A stretch of 64,000 nt of DNA from JAWPMT01 sp965215825. GTDB taxonomy: Bacteria > Bacteroidota > Bacteroidia > Cytophagales > Cyclobacteriaceae. The position numbers and the translations under genes were made by a program. The stretch is from assembly GCA_965215825.1 (NCBI GenBank), contig CBDCEM010000002.1, forward strand, positions 248,001 through 312,000, written 5' to 3'. A model generated the notes under the pieces. That model ran no database searches and was not told where the DNA came from. It worked only from the letters and a program-made list of their open reading frames with translations. Each line of letters starts with the position of its first letter. Position 1 is the first letter of the stretch. This document shows positions 45,283 to 52,516 of the stretch, piece after piece.

Positions 45283-46155
45283 ATGCGACAGCTTAAGATT
45301 ACCCAATCCATTACCAACCGTCGAGAGAGCCACACCCTGGAGAAGTACTTTACTGAGGTAAGTAACGTCCCCATGATCACGCCAGACGAGGAAGTGGAAT
45401 TGGCGAAGAGAATTAGAGAAGGCGACGAGCTCGCCCTGGAGAAGTTGGTAAAAGCAAACTTAAGGTTTGTGGTTTCTGTGGCGAAGCAATATCAAAATAG
45501 AAGTCTACCTCTAAACGATCTGATCAACGAGGGCAACCTTGGCTTGATCAAGGCCGCTAAGAAGTTTGATGAAACGAAAGGATTTAAATTCATCTCCTAC
45601 GCGGTATGGTGGATCCGACAATCGATCATGCAGGCATTAGCAGAGCAATCAAGAATCGTAAGACTTCCGATGAACAAATCGGGTGCCATCAATCAAATTC
45701 GACGGGCTTATGCGGAGTTAGAGCAGCAGTTCGAGCGTGAGCCTACTGAAGAGGAATTGGCGGAGATTTTGGACATGAAGCCCAATGAGGTAAGAAACAC
45801 CCTCGGTGCTGAGGTGAAGCAAATGTCAATGGACGCCCCTTTCGGTGAAGATGAGTCGGGCTCTTTATTGGACGTTCTTGAAAACCAAACTACCGGCCCT
45901 ACGGATGCCAGTCTGGTATTCAACGATTCTCTGAAAGTAGAGACCATGAGGGCACTTTCTACGCTTACAGCAAGAGAAAGAGAAGTGATCATGATGAGTT
46001 TCGGTATCGGACATGATAACCCGTACACATTAGAAGAAATTGGTGATGCAATGGGCTTGACCAGAGAGAGAGTTCGTCAGATCAGAGAAAAAGCACTTCA
46101 GAAGCTGAGAGAACCTGGCAAAAACAGAAGACTGAAAGAATTCTGTGCCAGCTAA
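45283..46155 (+). CDS. rpoD: Primary RNA polymerase sigma factor (Bacteroidota type)
   Basis: A 290-residue sigma-70 protein with regions 1.2, 2, 3 and 4 but without region 1.1, the typical build of the main sigma factor in Bacteroidota. Region 2 includes LRFVVSVAKQYQ, LINEGNLGLIKAAKKFD and the melting motif KFISYAVWWIRQSI. Region 4 has the helix-turn-helix in YTLEEIGDAMGLTRERVRQIREKAL. It recognises the TTG/TAnnTTTG promoters, and its own promoter here has that form. A strong terminator follows. Confidence 0.96.
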   Translation: MRQLKITQSITNRRESHTLEKYFTEVSNVPMITPDEEVELAKRIREGDELALEKLVKANLRFVVSVAKQYQNRSLPLNDLINEGNLGLIKAAKKFDETKGFKFISYAVWWIRQSIMQALAEQSRIVRLPMNKSGAINQIRRAYAELEQQFEREPTEEELAEILDMKPNEVRNTLGAEVKQMSMDAPFGEDESGSLLDVLENQTTGPTDASLVFNDSLKVETMRALSTLTAREREVIMMSFGIGHDNPYTLEEIGDAMGLTRERVRQIREKALQKLREPGKNRRLKEFCAS

Positions 46156-46176
46156 TTTCAACATAAAGATAATGAG

Positions 46177-46207
46177 AAAAACCCCGCAGTGATGTGGGGT
46201 TTTTTTA
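46177..46207 (+). terminator. Terminator of rpoD
   Basis: ACCCCGCA pairs with TGTGGGGT (one G-T pair) around a GTGA loop at 46181-46200, and A and T runs flank it. A strong rho-independent terminator 20 nt behind the stop. Confidence 0.9.
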
Positions 46208-46255
46208 TTTGTAAAAAATGGGGGCATTTTTTGAAATTCATTCAACATTTCAGCC

Positions 46256-46285
46256 TTGTCAGAGCTATCCTTTTCACTAATTTTG
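46256..46285 (+). promoter_or_regulatory. Housekeeping-type promoter of the aminotransferase gene
   Basis: TTG at 46256-46258 and TAATTTTG at 46278-46285 are 19 nt apart, an exact fit to the consensus. The start would be near 46291, 17 nt before the ATG at 46308. Confidence 0.75.
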
Positions 46286-46307
46286 CTTGAATTTTTACAG
46301 ATCGAAA

Positions 46308-47495
46308 ATGGAGGAATTAAAGTCAAATCGAATCAAAAGCATTCCTGAATCAGCTACCATCGCTATGGCCGCCAAGGCACGGGAAATGAAGGAAAATGGT
46401 ATCGACGTGATCAGTCTAAGTCTGGGCGAACCAGATTTCAAGACCCCTGATCATATCATCGAGGGTGCCAAACAGGCCCTCGATGAGAAGAAATACTTTG
46501 CATACCCTCCGGTCAATGGCTATCTGGACCTGAGGCAGGCCATCTCCAAGAAATTTAAAGAAGACAATGACCTGAACTATAGCGCCGATCAAATCGTAGT
46601 TTCCAATGGTGCCAAGCAATCTATTGCCAACGTATTCATGGCGCTATTAGACCCGGGAGATGAGGTCATCGTATTTGCCCCATATTGGGTAAGCTATACT
46701 GCATTGATCCAATTGGCGGAGGGCAAATCCGTTTTTGTAGACGGAGACATCAGCAATGACTTCAAGGCGACAGCTGCTCAGCTTAAGGCGGCTATCACTG
46801 ATAAGACCAAGGCTGTAATCTTTTCGTCGCCTTGCAACCCAACAGGTTCTGTCTTCACCAAAGAAGAACTGGAAGCCATTGCTGAAGTTCTAAAGGAATA
46901 TCCCAACATCATCGTCATCTCCGATGAGATTTATGAGATGATCAACTTCACAGGTAAACATGCAAGTATAGGAGCTCTTCCTGGAATGCAAGAGCGCACT
47001 GTGACCGTAAATGGTTTCTCAAAAGGTTATGCGATGACAGGTTGGCGGGTTGGATATATAGGAGCCCCAAAATGGCTGGCAAAAGCAGCAAACAAAATGC
47101 AGGGGCAGATTACTTCCGCCAATAGTTCTATTGCACAAAGAGCGGCATTATCGGCTTTGAACGCTCCAAAAACGGCATCGGAAACCATGGCCGCGGCTTA
47201 TCGGGAAAGGCGGGAATTGGTCTACAATCTACTTAAGGAGATTCCAGGTGTTGAGGTGAATTACCCACAGGGAGCATTCTATTTCTTTCCGGACGTAAAA
47301 GCGTATTTTGGAAAAGGTTCTATAAAAGATGCTTCAGATTTATGTCTGTACATTCTGGAAGAAGCAAATGTTTCTCTGGTTACTGGTGCAGCTTTTGGAG
47401 CACCAGATTGCTTAAGGCTGTCATATGCTGCTTCTGAGGAGGAGTTGCGGTCAGCAATCACACGAATCAAAGAAGCATTAGCCAGGTTATATTGA
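46308..47495 (+). CDS. Pyridoxal-phosphate aspartate aminotransferase
   Basis: A class I aminotransferase of 395 residues. The PLP lysine is in NGFSKGYAMTGWRVGY, and the usual SLSLGEPDFKTPDHI, SNGAKQSIANVFMALLDPGDEV, CNPTGSVFTKEEL and ISDEIYEMI motifs are present. It most resembles the AspC/AAT-I beta type that converts aspartate and oxaloacetate, though prephenate use by relatives is possible. The ATG at 46308 is chosen because the promoter lies just upstream; a TTG at 46287 would overlap it. Confidence 0.9.
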   Translation: MEELKSNRIKSIPESATIAMAAKAREMKENGIDVISLSLGEPDFKTPDHIIEGAKQALDEKKYFAYPPVNGYLDLRQAISKKFKEDNDLNYSADQIVVSNGAKQSIANVFMALLDPGDEVIVFAPYWVSYTALIQLAEGKSVFVDGDISNDFKATAAQLKAAITDKTKAVIFSSPCNPTGSVFTKEELEAIAEVLKEYPNIIVISDEIYEMINFTGKHASIGALPGMQERTVTVNGFSKGYAMTGWRVGYIGAPKWLAKAANKMQGQITSANSSIAQRAALSALNAPKTASETMAAAYRERRELVYNLLKEIPGVEVNYPQGAFYFFPDVKAYFGKGSIKDASDLCLYILEEANVSLVTGAAFGAPDCLRLSYAASEEELRSAITRIKEALARLY

Positions 47496-47537
47496 TCTCC
47501 ACTTCAAGAGGTCAAGAATAGTATCGGTTCAAAAAGC

Positions 47538-47575
47538 AAGGCCAGTTAGCCATATTCAAAGGCGCTGGCTTTTTT
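47538..47575 (+). terminator. Terminator behind the aminotransferase gene
   Basis: AAGGCCAG (47538-47545) pairs with CTGGCTTT (47565-47572), followed by further T. A small inner pair GCC/GGC is possible in the loop. Confidence 0.65.
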
Positions 47576-47627
47576 GGATTTCTTATTCTCTAAATTTCAA
47601 AAATCAATGTGTTGACATCTGAGAGTC

Positions 47628-47934
47628 ATGAAACAAATTGCCACACAGATATTAATCATTGGAAACTTTGCTTGCGAAAACAGAATCGATTCAGTTTACA
47701 TTTGGGATCGATTTGCAATCGAAACACAACCCGTCAGACGGTGGGTTGATTTCAGTAAAGTGAGTATCAAAAGGGTGAAATTGCTGACGTTCAGTTTACA
47801 CTGGACGAAGAAGACCTAGGTTTTATCACAAAGACTACTCTTTTTACGCAGAAGATGGTGAATTTCGAATAATGGTAGTAACAAGTTCGGAAAATTACCT
47901 TGCCCAGGATATTGATATCAAAATTCTAAGCTGA
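47628..47934 (+). pseudogene. Remnant of a GH3-family beta-glucosidase C-terminus
   Basis: The three reading frames hold consecutive pieces of one protein. Frame one (47628 to about 47775) reads SVYIWDRFAIETQPVRR...VDFSKVSIK, like the fibronectin-type end of GH3 glycosidases (LYIRDRFASVTRPVKEL). Frame two (47783-47824) reads ADVQFTLDEEDLGF. Frame three (47824-47934) reads YHKDYSFYAEDGEFRIMV and ends in TGA. Small indels at about 47777 and 47824 break the frame. Only the last 100 or so residues of a usual 750-residue enzyme remain, so the gene is dead. The match comes from memory of the family and was not searched. Confidence 0.75.
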
Positions 47935-47940
47935 CAAAAC

Positions 47941-48921
47941 ATGGATGACAAGCATTCACTAAAAAGGTTATTAGACGCCTTCAAGAAGCTTAAGGTACTT
48001 GTGATCGGTGACGTTATGGTAGACGCCTATATATATGGCGATGTGAAGCGCGTCTCTCCAGAAGCTCCGATTCCTGTCGTGGATGTTAAAAGAAAGGAGC
48101 AGTGTTTGGGAGGTGCTGCCAACGTGGCATTAAATATCCATGCCCTGGGTGCTAGCGCACATTTATTTTCAGTAATTGGAACTGACGACCATGGAACAAC
48201 CCTGCTCCAACTACTGGAAACCAAAGGGCTTGAAACTGAAGGCGTCATTCAGAGCTCCCATCGTCGAACGACCGTAAAAAGCAGGGTCATAAGTAGTGCA
48301 CAACATCTGGTTAGGTTTGATGAGGAAGACAGGCATTCATTGAACGAGGCAGAACACTCTGAACTTGCAAGGAAGGTCAATGAAAAGATTGCGCAGTACG
48401 ACGTGATCGTTTTTGAAGATTATGACAAGGGATGTATCAGCCCCAAATTGATTGATGAAATTCTTGCTCAAGCCAAAAACCATCAGATACCTACAGTTGT
48501 AGATCCGAAAAAAAACAATTTTATCAACTATGTAGGCGCCACTTTGTTCAAACCTAATCTAAAAGAACTTGGTGAAGGTTTAGGACGACAGGTCGACCTG
48601 AATAATCTGGAAGAGTCAGCTTCTGAACTCATGAAGCTGTTACAATTTGAACAATTGATAGTTACTCTTTCTCAGCATGGCATTTTTTACAAAACCAAAA
48701 ATGAACAAGGCGTCCTATCTGCTCATGTAAGAAACATCGCTAATGTTTCAGGAGCGGGGGATACAGTAATCGCTGTGGCTGCTCTTTGTTTGGCTGCAGG
48801 TACAGAAATAAGAACAACTGCCCACCTGGCCAATTTAGCAGGTGGTATCGTCTGTGAAGCTCCAGGAATTGTACCCATTGATGCACAACGCCTGGAGGCT
48901 GAAGTGGAATTAGACCTTTAA
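47941..48921 (+). CDS. D-glycero-beta-D-manno-heptose 7-phosphate kinase domain (RfaE1/HldE N-terminal type)
   Basis: A PfkB-family kinase of 326 residues. Motifs are VLVIGDVMVDAYIYGDVKRVSPEAPIPV at the start, CLGGAANVALNIHALG, and the catalytic NVSGAGDTVIAVAALCLA. In E. coli it is fused to a cytidylyltransferase; here only the kinase is present. It makes ADP-heptose precursor for lipopolysaccharide core or related envelope sugars. It begins 7 nt behind the glycosidase remnant and converges on hemE. Confidence 0.88.
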   Translation: MDDKHSLKRLLDAFKKLKVLVIGDVMVDAYIYGDVKRVSPEAPIPVVDVKRKEQCLGGAANVALNIHALGASAHLFSVIGTDDHGTTLLQLLETKGLETEGVIQSSHRRTTVKSRVISSAQHLVRFDEEDRHSLNEAEHSELARKVNEKIAQYDVIVFEDYDKGCISPKLIDEILAQAKNHQIPTVVDPKKNNFINYVGATLFKPNLKELGEGLGRQVDLNNLEESASELMKLLQFEQLIVTLSQHGIFYKTKNEQGVLSAHVRNIANVSGAGDTVIAVAALCLAAGTEIRTTAHLANLAGGIVCEAPGIVPIDAQRLEAEVELDL

Positions 48922-48932
48922 GCAGTCCTCGT

Positions 48933-49955
48933 TCAGCTCGTATATTCTTTGACCGTATCGACGAAACATCGGACCTTATCCTTGTCTGTATCAGGATAAA
49001 CCCCATGACCCAGGTTAGCAATGTGTGTATGTCCCTTGAATCTATCCAACATTTTGTAGGTTTCTGCTTTTACTTGATCGTATGTGCCATAAAGTGCACA
49101 AGGATCCAAATTCCCCTGAAGGGTCTTGTCCGGAAAATGTTGCCTTGCTTTTTCTACACTCATGTTCCAATCAAGTCCGATAGTCCTGCAAGGCAATTCC
49201 TTCATCGCACTTAAGGCGAAATACGCTCCTTTGGCAAAGACAGTGATGGGCACTTCTGGGATGGCCTCTACTATTTTCTTAATGAACTGCAGCGAAAAAG
49301 TATCGTAATGATTCGCGGGTAAAATACCTGCCCAGGAATCAAAAATTTGTAGCATATCCGCTCCTGCCTCGATTTGTCTTTTCAGATAAACGATTGTGGA
49401 ATCAGTGATTTTGTCTAACAGTTTTGTGGCCAATTCAGGGTGCAAATACAAATACTTTCTTGCCTCGGAAAAAGTCTTACTACCTGATCCTTCAATCATA
49501 TAAGCCATTATCGTCCATGGTGCTCCTGCAAAACCTATCAAAGGCACCCGGCCATTCAATTCGTGTTTGGTCAGCTTGATGGCATCATAAACATATTGTA
49601 ACTCATCCCCTTCGACTAGATGGAGATCTTCTATGTCTTGTGCTGTTTTGACTGTTTTAGGAAAAAATGGCCCTTTCTTTTCCACCATTTCGTAAGTCAG
49701 ACCCATGGCCTCGGGAATCACAAGGATGTCCGAAAAAATAATTGCTGCATCCACACCCAGGATGTCTACAGGCTGAATTGTTACCTCTGCCGCTTTTTCA
49801 GGTGTCTCAACCAACTCTTTAAATCCACTTAGCCCGGCTCTAACCTCCCTGTATTCAGGAAGTATTCTTCCCGCCTGACGCATAAGCCAAACAGGTGTTC
49901 TTTCAGTCTTTTCCCCTCTTGCTGCCCGTAGGATCAGATCATTTTTTAATTCCAT
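48933..49955 (-). CDS. hemE: Uroporphyrinogen decarboxylase
   Basis: HemE removes four carboxyls from uroporphyrinogen III. The signature PVWLMRQAGRILPEYRE is near residue 22, and IIFSDILVIPEAMGL, GFAGAPWTIMAYMIEG and GLDWNMSVEKARQ follow. 340 residues, full length. It stands alone between two plus-strand genes, with a promoter almost touching its ATG. Confidence 0.96.
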   Translation of the reverse strand: MELKNDLILRAARGEKTERTPVWLMRQAGRILPEYREVRAGLSGFKELVETPEKAAEVTIQPVDILGVDAAIIFSDILVIPEAMGLTYEMVEKKGPFFPKTVKTAQDIEDLHLVEGDELQYVYDAIKLTKHELNGRVPLIGFAGAPWTIMAYMIEGSGSKTFSEARKYLYLHPELATKLLDKITDSTIVYLKRQIEAGADMLQIFDSWAGILPANHYDTFSLQFIKKIVEAIPEVPITVFAKGAYFALSAMKELPCRTIGLDWNMSVEKARQHFPDKTLQGNLDPCALYGTYDQVKAETYKMLDRFKGHTHIANLGHGVYPDTDKDKVRCFVDTVKEYTS

Positions 49956-49959
49956 TGCG

Positions 49960-49986
49960 CAAAGATAAGTGACGAGTCCATCTCAA
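49960..49986 (-). promoter_or_regulatory. Promoter of hemE, nearly leaderless
   Basis: On the minus strand TTG (49986-49984) and TATCTTTG (49967-49960) are 16 nt apart. The -7 box ends 4 nt before the ATG, so the transcript should start at or next to the start codon. The spacing is slightly short. Confidence 0.55.
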
Positions 49987-49991
49987 ATCAC

Positions 49992-49999
49992 TAATTTTG
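49992..49999 (+). promoter_or_regulatory. Candidate -7 box of the serine dehydratase gene
   Basis: TAATTTTG fits TAnnTTTG and ends 25 nt before the ATG at 50025. No well-spaced TTG is seen, because the hemE promoter fills the upstream side. Confidence 0.35.
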
Positions 50000-50024
50000 T
50001 CATTACCCCAAAAGTGATGAACCG

Positions 50025-50924
50025 ATGAGCTTTTTATTCGAAAGTTTCGAGGAATGGCGCGACTTGTGCCATAAGAGTAATGTTCCTCTTTTTCAACCGG
50101 TACTTGAATATGAAATAGTTCAGCGCGAACGTTCCGAAAAAGAAATTTGGTCTGGTTTGGCGAAAGCTTATGACGTCATGAAAGAAGCTGTTCAGACAGG
50201 TCTCTCAGAAGAAATGCAATCTTACTCTGGTATGATCGAAAATGGGGCCAAGAAAGTTCATCGTCATCCGGTAACTGTTCTTTCCAGGGAATTTCAAACA
50301 TTGATTGCTAGGGCGTTGGCGGCAAAAGAGGTCAATTCGTGCATGGGTCGCGTCGTTGCAGCGCCAACCGCTGGCGCATCAGGTATACTCCCAGGAACCA
50401 TGGTCACGCTACAAGAAATCCACCAATTAGAAGATCAAAAAATTCTGGAGGGACTGCTTATCGGAGCAGGAGTAGCCCTGATTCTGGAAAAGCGTGCTTC
50501 AATCGCAGGAGCCGTGGGTGGTTGTCAAGCTGAGACGGGTTCAGCGGCAGCCATGGCAGCCGCGGCAATTGTGCATTGCCTGGGTGGCACAGAAAACCAG
50601 GCGTTGAATGCTGTAGCCATCACAATCCAATGCATGCTTGGTCTTGTTTGTGACCCTGTAGCGGGTCTGGTCGAAGTGCCTTGTGTTGTCAGGAATGCAA
50701 GTGCCGCAGCTATTGCTAATTCGTCGGCACAGATTGCTCTTGCAGATGTTAGCTCTGTTATTCCCGTTGATGAATGCGTGGAAGCGATGGCGGAAATTGG
50801 ACAAAGCATGGAGGTCAAATACAAAGAAACAGCATTAGGGGGTCTAGCTGCTACCCCAACAGGTAAGGCAATCTCTAAAAAAGTCCTGATTCAGGACATT
50901 GAGATGCTAGATGAAGAATCCTGA
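50025..50924 (+). CDS. L-serine dehydratase, iron-sulfur type, alpha domain
   Basis: A 299-residue protein like the alpha chain (SdaAA) of bacterial L-serine dehydratase, which makes pyruvate and ammonia. Cys residues expected to hold the [4Fe-4S] cluster appear in VNSCMGRVVAAPTAGASGI, GLVCDPVAGLVEVPCVVRN and QCML. The beta chain is not adjacent, so it is a split or partner-dependent enzyme. Its 3' end overlaps the convergent membrane-protein gene by 18 bp. Confidence 0.9.
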   Translation: MSFLFESFEEWRDLCHKSNVPLFQPVLEYEIVQRERSEKEIWSGLAKAYDVMKEAVQTGLSEEMQSYSGMIENGAKKVHRHPVTVLSREFQTLIARALAAKEVNSCMGRVVAAPTAGASGILPGTMVTLQEIHQLEDQKILEGLLIGAGVALILEKRASIAGAVGGCQAETGSAAAMAAAAIVHCLGGTENQALNAVAITIQCMLGLVCDPVAGLVEVPCVVRNASAAAIANSSAQIALADVSSVIPVDECVEAMAEIGQSMEVKYKETALGGLAATPTGKAISKKVLIQDIEMLDEES

Positions 50925-51359
50925 AATCAGATCTTTCCCAAATCGCAGAAAGAAAGACATAAAGATTGAATAAAGCGCTCCAAAGAACCATAGCCATCGG
51001 ATATAAGGACGCGTATCTTCACTAAATGTATTTGCAATAATGGCTCCTGGGATAGGCATTAGTATAAGGGGAACCAGAAAAGCCACACCAGGCAGTCCAA
51101 ATTTTTTCCAAACACGGACAAATGTTCGATTCTTTCGTGTGAAGATTTTCTGATCTTTTCGAACAAACCACTTTTTATAGTAGTACCTGATCTTATCTCC
51201 GAATAAGCGCACCAGATACGCCGGAGTAACCATACCAAACGTGTTAAGAATAACCGTTTCTGGAATACTCAACCCATAAGTCACTCCCAAAGCAGGGCCA
51301 AAGATGAATTTTAGTGTGCTTAATATGTAGACCGAAAAATATTGAAATACTATTTCCAA
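50907..51359 (-). CDS. Small multi-drug export-like membrane protein
   Basis: A 150-residue membrane protein with three to four helices: FSVYILSTLKFIFGPALGVTYG, a polar middle rich in Arg and Lys, and GLPGVAFLVPLILMPIPGAIIANTF. The last segment is like the PF06695 group of putative small export proteins. No substrate can be assigned. Confidence 0.55.
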   Translation of the reverse strand: MEIVFQYFSVYILSTLKFIFGPALGVTYGLSIPETVILNTFGMVTPAYLVRLFGDKIRYYYKKWFVRKDQKIFTRKNRTFVRVWKKFGLPGVAFLVPLILMPIPGAIIANTFSEDTRPYIRWLWFFGALYSIFMSFFLRFGKDLISGFFI

Positions 51360-51469
51360 AGCCAGTTTTTTACTCTTCTTAATAAATACGTTTTACAATG
51401 AAAAAATGGTATGATCTTGCGTACGTTTTTTGAATGCGCAAACTTAAAAATGACTTTCTTCTGAAACGG

Positions 51470-51477
51470 TAAATTTG
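51470..51477 (+). promoter_or_regulatory. Candidate -7 box of the M42-like gene
   Basis: TAAATTTG fits TAnnTTTG and ends 10 nt before the ATG at 51488. No -33 TTG with proper spacing is found. Confidence 0.4.
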
Positions 51478-51487
51478 TGTCAATAAT

Positions 51488-52405
51488 ATGGATCGGGAAC
51501 TATTAAAAAACCTTACTTCTATACATTCACCAACGGGCGAAGAGTTCCGCATGAAGGAATTTATTCTAGAGTATGTCCAAAAACATCAGGCTCATTGGAA
51601 ATGTCAGCCCGTAATTTTAGAAGATGCGCGATTCGGTGATGGATTCATTTTGGTTTTTGGTCAGCCGAAAACAGTGGTATTCGCCCACATGGATACAATA
51701 GGTTTCATGGTTCGTTATAGCAACCAGTTGATACCCATAGGTGGGCCTCAGGTCAATACCGGCTATCGGCTTCAAGGCGCTGATTCATTGGGTCCAATTG
51801 CCTGTCAATTGAAGGTAGACAAGGCACATAATCTGTTTCACGACCTACCTCGAGCCATCGAACGAGGTACCAGTCTGGTTTTCAGTGATCCCGTTCAGGT
51901 GAATAAAACGGCCATCAAGGGACCTTACCTTGACAACCGACTTGGTCTATATAATGCTTTGAAAGTTGCCGAAACGCTGGAAAATGGTGCGCTGGCCTTT
52001 TCCTGCTTTGAAGAAATCGGAGGGGGGAATGTTCCGGCATTATTAGATAGTCTGGTAGAAAAATATCCTATAAAACAAGCCCTCATCTCAGATATCACAT
52101 GGGTTACTGAAGGCGTCAAAGCAGGAGATGGTGTTGCCATCTCCATACGAGACGAAAACATTCCCAGGAGAAGATTCATCGATCAGATTGTTGAGTTGGC
52201 TGATCAAAGCGGAGTAAATTACCAGTTGGAAGTTGAAGGAGGCGGTTCAAGCGATGGCGCACAGATAAGGCATTCCCGGCATGGGATAGATTGGTGCTTT
52301 ATTGGTGCCCCAGAAACCGGAGTACACTCACCAGAAGAATGTGTTCAAATTTCAGACCTCAATGATATGATTACTTTGTACAGTTTTTTGCTTCAAACCT
52401 TGTAA
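51488..52405 (+). CDS. M42/M20-like metallo-aminopeptidase
   Basis: A 305-residue cytosolic peptidase. Zinc ligands expected of M42 are seen in VVFAHMDTIGF, GPYLDNRLGL, SCFEEIGGGN, LEVEGGGSSDGAQ and the final HSPEECV. The start (LLKNLTSIHSPTGEEFRMKEFI) is typical. It probably trims peptides in amino-acid recycling. It is a little shorter than most M42 enzymes (about 340). Confidence 0.82.
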   Translation: MDRELLKNLTSIHSPTGEEFRMKEFILEYVQKHQAHWKCQPVILEDARFGDGFILVFGQPKTVVFAHMDTIGFMVRYSNQLIPIGGPQVNTGYRLQGADSLGPIACQLKVDKAHNLFHDLPRAIERGTSLVFSDPVQVNKTAIKGPYLDNRLGLYNALKVAETLENGALAFSCFEEIGGGNVPALLDSLVEKYPIKQALISDITWVTEGVKAGDGVAISIRDENIPRRRFIDQIVELADQSGVNYQLEVEGGGSSDGAQIRHSRHGIDWCFIGAPETGVHSPEECVQISDLNDMITLYSFLLQTL

Positions 52406-52516
52406 CGTAGATATTGATCTCAGAGTAAAACTTTAAATGCTGCTTGTCAAAACACTACACCATTTTTTTCCGTTGCCTTACTACCCAGCTAGTAAGAAAT
52501 CTGATAAGACCTATTA

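Noticed and set aside
48740..49021. Minus-strand frame across the hldE-like kinase and hemE ends
   Set aside because: Its protein is not like any family and the frame is explained by the two convergent genes.
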